In this document: positions 62,801 through 64,000 of the stretch, in pieces
Layout of the letters: every line of letters begins with the position of its first letter
How positions within the stretch are numbered: position 1 is the first letter of the stretch
Assembly: GCA_002943765.1 (NCBI GenBank)
Contig: PQWQ01000002.1
Span: 1,798,001-1,862,000 of the forward strand
Source: Psoroptes ovis
Lineage: Eukaryota > Arthropoda > Arachnida > Sarcoptiformes > Psoroptidae
Direction: 5' to 3'
Length of the DNA stretch: 64,000 bases
Translations under genes and position numbers: made by a program
Notes under the pieces: model-generated
Told to the model about the DNA's origin: nothing
Database searches by the model: none
The model's input: the letters and a program-made list of their open reading frames with translations, nothing else

Positions 62801-64000
62801 TAGCTTTTTATTTGAATCAATGGGGTAATAAACATTATGACTGCAATTAATGTTCAATTATTCAATTTGTTCCATTATGATAATGTTCATTCATTTTTTT
62901 ATTCGTCTCTAAACACATTTTATTTTTGAAAAAATGGATAAATAAATAATTTTTAGTGATGAATTCATATGTTCATTTATTCATTCATTAATTCAAATAT
63001 ATCAAAATATATGGAGTAATAACAATAATTTTTATTATTGTTATATCATTATCACTATCATTATTCTAATATTATCACCATTATCATATGCTTTTTCTCT
63101 TTTTTCTTGGAATATCGTTTCATGAATCATTATTATTGTTGTATTGTAATATCATTTTAGAATCAATTTCAATTTCGACACTATTTTTCCTCTTGAAAAA
63201 AGCATAAATTTATTTTTGAAATTTTCTTTAATGATAATAATAACGATAATTGATAACAGAATCGAGTGAAAATGCAATTTGTGCTAAAAATTTATGGTCA
63301 GTAATGGTTATGATAATTATTAGATACCATAAGACTAATAATATACATTAATTAGTGAATTTCAACATGTGAAAAATTTGAATAAAATTACAATAACATT
63401 CATCCATTGAAATAACATTGAAATCATTACAATCTTCATTGTGTTAATGATGATTCAATTATCAATTCAATGATCATAAAATCAATTTTGATCTGAAATA
63501 AATCAAATTCAAGTCAATTCCATAAGTTTTTCGTTTTACTTAGATCGCTTTACTATTTCATCATCTTATAGAGGAATTCAAATCGAATGAATATAATAAT
63601 AAAAATGGTTCCTAATTTTTTCTCGATCATTGATTTTGAATTCGGTTTCTAAGGATTCTACTGAAAATCTTTGTATGTTTGCTTTTGCTTTAATAATTCA
63701 TCTTTTTTTCATCATTATTATTATTCTACTCTTCATTGTTCACTAATTCACCATGGTATTCGGTTGTGTTTTTCCCTATGTTTGAATAATGCATATGTTC
63801 ATTTATATGTGTTCCGTATATACAAATGAATGAATATTTGTAAATTTTCATTCTAATTTGATGATTCAATTTAATTATATTTTTTTTCTTTGCTTTGAAT
63901 TTTTTTTCAATCCTGTTGTTGTTCAAGTGCGATTGTTTATCGATACACATGTTCGATATTGATGTATTGTTTTGTTGTTGTTTACTTGTGATCACATGTT
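53884..64000. other. No supported gene in the right end
   Basis: Ten kilobases of AT-rich sequence with GT runs (59543-59568), GTT/TTG runs, a (CGA)-type repeat at about 61698-61717, and homopolymers. Open frames here are short and Phe/Lys/Asn/Ile-rich, without conserved motifs. A consensus minus-strand donor at 55392-55397 follows sequence with stops in all frames and could end a non-coding leader exon of the 49210 gene. No tRNA, rRNA or transposon could be recognised. Confidence 0.55.

Overview
The window is AT-rich eukaryotic nuclear DNA with long stretches of CATT/ATT/TAA-type simple sequence and split genes with GT-AG introns. The protein-coding genes are animal-like, and several proteins carry long asparagine/glutamine runs. 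Gene content (a turtle/IGSF9-type adhesion receptor, a TTC39 protein, OSCP, NHP2, a PPM1G-like phosphatase) and base composition suggest a compact arthropod genome. An astigmatid mite is my best guess, but that is inference and no species marker is present.

Layout: (1) 1-1.8 kb is non-coding with a 94-bp (GT) microsatellite and one possible terminal exon. (2) 1.8-6.5 kb is a complete minus-strand LTR retrotransposon: identical 166-bp LTRs, TATAT target duplication, intact gag, intact pol, polypurine tract and an apparent -1 frameshift site at the gag stop. (3) 8.1-21.2 kb is the 3' part of a plus-strand receptor gene (last Ig domain, two FN3 domains, transmembrane segment, short tail), whose reading phase can be followed through ten exons. 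An alternative last exon may lie at 24.4 kb, beyond a decayed Tc1/mariner-like element (22.96-24.24 kb). (4) 27.1-28.3 kb is an intronless ORF for a two-transmembrane, Asn-rich protein with PPxY motifs. (5) 28.3-32.6 kb is mostly empty, with several exon-like fragments. (6) 32.6-42.8 kb is a complete 11-exon TTC39-family gene. (7) 43.1-47.0 kb is the gene-dense part: PPM1G-like phosphatase (-), ATP synthase OSCP (-), NHP2 (+) and an unknown Asn-rich protein (-). OSCP and NHP2 share a short divergent promoter with an NRF-1-like site. (8) 49.2-53.9 kb is an unknown minus-strand gene with a large 3' exon and a small upstream exon that splices in frame. (9) 53.9-64 kb shows no supported gene.

The housekeeping genes in the centre (mitochondrial ATP synthase, snoRNP protein, phosphatase) are packed head-to-head or tail-to-tail with only 180-440 bp between coding regions, while the receptor gene and the right third have multi-kilobase introns or empty sequence. 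Exon boundaries were derived by eye from splice signals and phase. The TTC39 model closes exactly to 706 codons plus a stop, and the OSCP model to 212 codons plus a stop, which supports them.
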